Assembly: GCA_019918135.1 (NCBI GenBank)
Contig: WBZZ01003181.1
Span: forward strand, 1-20,000
DNA length: 20,000 bases
Direction: 5' to 3'
Source of the DNA: Paulinella micropora
Taxonomy: Eukaryota; Cercozoa; Imbricatea; Euglyphida; Paulinellidae
Shown: positions 18,070-20,000 of the stretch, one piece after another
How the letters are laid out: the number at the start of each line of letters is the position of its first letter
Numbering within the stretch: the first letter of the stretch is position 1
Made by a program: the position numbers and the translations under genes
Notes under the pieces: model-generated
Seen by the model: only the letters and a program-made list of their open reading frames with translations
Database searches by the model: none
What the model was told of the DNA's origin: nothing

Positions 18070-18140
18070 GTTATATTAATAAATAATTAATTTTATTTTT
18101 GTTAAATTATAGCAACAAAGATTAAAAGCATATCTAAATT
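18070..18140. promoter_or_regulatory. divergent AT-rich promoter region
   Basis: These 71 bases separate the leftward fibre gene from the rightward charged protein and must carry both promoters. Leftward, TTAATATAAC directly precedes the fibre ATG; rightward, CATATCTAAATT directly precedes the ATG at 18141. No hairpin is present here, unlike the other block boundaries. Confidence 0.45.
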
Positions 18141-18661
18141 ATGCAGTCAAAGGAAGCATCAAAGGAAAATTGGAAGAAGGCTGTTCAAGCAAATAGAGAA
18201 AATGCTGAACGGCGAAAGGACGATTGGGCTCGCGAACGGCTCCGCAAGAAGGGGGAACTGAAAGATAAGACCATAAATGAAATAATCGAATCTGATGCTG
18301 AGTTAAGTGTTGCTAAGGAAATACTGGCAAAACCCGAAATCGTAGAAGACGAAAGCGACAGCGACAGCGGAATTGATATGTCTGAGGTTATTGCTAATCA
18401 TATGCTTAGAAAGATAAAAAAGAATGCTAAAAAGCCTAAGAAGAAAACAGCGAAGAAAACACCACCACCCAAGAAGCCAGAGAATGACAGCGAAGAAGAA
18501 GAAGAAAGTGAGAGCAAAGAAAGCGAAGATTATGAAACAACAGGCGAAAAACAGCAAGGTGAAAAAAACGAAGTGAAAAAATATCAGTTAATGTATATAA
18601 CAATACACCAAAGGGTAAAGAAAAAAGTAAGGAAGCAGAAAAGATATTTTTGAAATTCTAA
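18141..18661 (+). pseudogene. highly charged Lys/Glu/Ser-rich protein, probable late frameshift
   Basis: The frame from ATG 18141 runs 170 codons to a TGA at 18651-18653. Residues 1-75 are helical and mixed-charge (KENWKKAVQANRENAERRKD). An acidic SDSDSGID patch, a Lys/Pro-rich nuclear-signal-like stretch (KKPKKKTAKKTPPPKKPE) and an acidic EEEEESESKESED tract follow. After a run of six A (about 18575-18580) the read-through looks less natural. The -1 frame instead continues with a more natural polar sequence (VNVYNNTPKGKEKSKEAEK) to a TAA at 18659-18661, so a base has probably been lost in the A run. Function unknown; nuclear or DNA-associated is only a guess from composition. Confidence 0.5.
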
Positions 18662-18666
18662 TGATA

Positions 18667-18849
18667 TTTGTAAATCCACACTCTCATTCGTTTCACTCAT
18701 TTTCGTGTATCTTTGTTTTTGACTACTTCGAGAACAAAAATATTTTACAAACATCGTCACCCATTAAATTTTTTCCAAAAATAAAAAACGATGTTTATGA
18801 ATATAGCGAGAAATCTTGCGATTAGCAAGATAGAAGCGCAATTCATAAA
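18667..18849. repeat. composite inverted-repeat element, forward orientation (copy 4)
   Basis: Left module: arms TTTGTAAA (18667-18674) and TTTACAAA (18744-18751) around a core closely matching the reverse complement of copy 3, including CTTTGTTTTTGACTACTTC. Linker: ACATCG (18751-18756) and CGATGT (18789-18794). Right module: arms TTTATGAAT (18794-18802) and ATTCATAAA (18841-18849), inner stem ATCTTGC (18813-18819), loop GATTA, GCAAGAT (18825-18831). Six bases later comes the integrase ATG at 18855. Confidence 0.87.
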
Positions 18850-18854
18850 TATCA

Positions 18855-19855
18855 ATGGACAACAAACATACAACTGCTAATATTAATGCACAGGATAAGA
18901 ATACGCTACTAGAAGATACTCCGAAAGGCGAACCAACAGAGGAAGAAAAAAAGATACAGCACAGGAAATATTTCGGCAGACAAAGCCCAGAACAAGGGGC
19001 ACAACAATATGGGCAGATAAAGTTTTAGATATGGTAAATATTGATTTAATGGATATGACGAAAGTCGCAACGAAAAATAAAAATTATAATTTTTCTTTGA
19101 TTTGGATTGATATTCATAGTCGGTATGCTTATGCCATCCCGATAAAAAATAAGTTTTCAACTACGGTATTAGAAGCACTAAAAAAACTACCAAAGCCCAA
19201 GGCATTTATCTCAGACAGCGGTGGTGAATTTAAGGGAGCGGTTGGAGAATGGATTGATAATAATGGTATTAATCATTTTAATGTGAAGTGGGAGACCATA
19301 ATTCATTAGGTATTGTTGATAGATTTGTAAGAACTCGACGAGAACAACTCCATGTTATATGGGCTTATAATGGCAACTTTGATTGGATAAATTACATTGA
19401 TGATGTTGTTTATTATTATAACAAAAAGAAGCACTCAACAATTAAAGCCTCACCACTTGAAGTGTTTAATTGCACTGATACTAACAAGCAGGAACATTAT
19501 GTGGATAAAAATTTATTTGATTTTAAAGAGGGAGACAAGGTAAGAAAACTTAACAAAAAGCATATATTAGAAAAGGGAGGTAAGACTTGGAGCAAACAAA
19601 TATATAAAGTAAAAGGCCGTAGGGGCTACCGGATTATATTAACGAATGATGATATAGTATCGCCCCGACACTTATTAAAGACCGAGGTCGCCGAAGAAGA
19701 TGACACAAAAGACGAACCGGATATTAATAAAGAATTAACAAAATTAACGAAAGAAAAAAAAAACAAAGCATTTACTGAAACGTGAAAGTTTGGATGAGTC
19801 CAACATTCGTACCAGTGCCAGAGTCCGAAGACAAAAGAACATTTTAGATTTGTAG
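18855..19855 (+). pseudogene. rve-type integrase of Polinton class, multiply frameshifted
   Basis: Would insert the element into chromosomal DNA. The presumed start is the ATG at 18855 (context ATATCAATGG), giving a 57-codon charged segment that stops at 19026-19028. The catalytic core begins in another frame: NIDLMDM (first Asp), WIDIHSRYAYAIPIKNK, then SDSGGEF (second Asp) to about 19285. Another frame carries HNSLGIVDRFVRTRRE (third acidic position) from about 19290. The C-terminal domain has FKEGDKVRKL, WSKQIYKVKGRRGYRI and VSPRHLLK, the SH3-like end expected in this family. A run of ten A (about 19755-19764) seems to shift the frame once more, after which a typical basic tail continues to a TAG at 19853-19855. 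In all, three indels are inferred. The third acidic residue appears to be Asp in GIVDRF where retroviral-type integrases have Glu. As read it cannot make a full-length protein. Confidence 0.85.
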
Positions 19856-19873
19856 CAAATTCTGGCTACAAAT
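19848..19873. terminator. hairpin at the integrase 3' end
   Basis: Perfect 9-bp stem ATTTGTAGC (19848-19856) and GCTACAAAT (19865-19873) with an 8-base loop. It overlaps the inferred integrase stop codon. GTGGATTTGCAATAT just downstream (19877-19891) resembles a decayed outer arm of the composite elements. Confidence 0.6.
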
Positions 19874-20000
19874 TCTGTGGATTTGCAATATATGTTTGTC
19901 AGGATCGCTCCGCCAGATAAGAAACCTTAGCTCACAAACACACCGAAACAAACGGACAAAATAACCTCCAACTCGGTGATGACATAAATGTTCAAAATCA

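Noticed and set aside
18855..19855. LTR retrotransposon integrase
   Set aside because: No reverse transcriptase, RNase H, gag or LTR is present; the integrase sits with pPolB, capsid, ATPase and protease genes.

Overview
The window holds most of an integrated, eukaryote-type DNA virus or transposon of the Polinton/Maverick and polinton-like virus (PLV) kind. About 0.6 kb of simple-repeat-rich flank, probably host DNA, lies at the left end. The diagnostic gene set is present: a protein-primed family B DNA polymerase with a Cys-rich region, an adenain-like cysteine protease, an A32/FtsK-type packaging ATPase, a probable double-jelly-roll major capsid protein with a probable penton protein, and an rve-type integrase. 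The genes are AT-rich and appear intronless. The host cannot be named. The GA and GATA microsatellites and a possible spliced exon on the left suggest a eukaryotic chromosome. The right end of the element was not found, and no terminal inverted repeat pairs the two sides of the window.

Layout. 1-~660: microsatellites, a 10-bp minisatellite and a possible host exon. 935-1171: small Lys/Glu-rich gene. 1289-5263 (+): DNA polymerase in four pieces. 5437-6214 (+): two tandem related small genes sharing a 'FGKYK...DKPYLE' module. 6359-9115 (-): surface-type structural protein, then major capsid protein. 9359-10188 (-): probable penton. 10360-14299 (-): protease, basic coiled-coil protein, small basic core-type protein, packaging ATPase, small beta-rich protein and membrane protein. 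14289-18069 (-): very long phage-like fibre ending in an S74 self-chaperone domain. 18141-18661 (+): charged protein. 18855-19855 (+): integrase. Replication and integration genes read rightward at the two ends; virion genes read leftward in the middle.

Most large genes are broken. The polymerase, surface protein, penton, ATPase, fibre, charged protein and integrase all carry single-base frameshifts or in-frame stops, while the major capsid protein, protease and several small genes are open. This means either a decaying endogenous copy or a consensus with many indel errors.

The least expected feature is non-coding. Boundaries between gene blocks are occupied by composite inverted-repeat elements built from a few interchangeable hairpin modules. 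They alternate in orientation, so the arms facing into each block are of the same class. Several stems differ between copies by paired, compensatory changes, which argues for selection on the folded form. Most lie at gene 3' ends, recalling the hairpin-directed 3'-end formation described for Mimivirus and Sputnik, so this element may use or may once have used a giant-virus-like transcription system.
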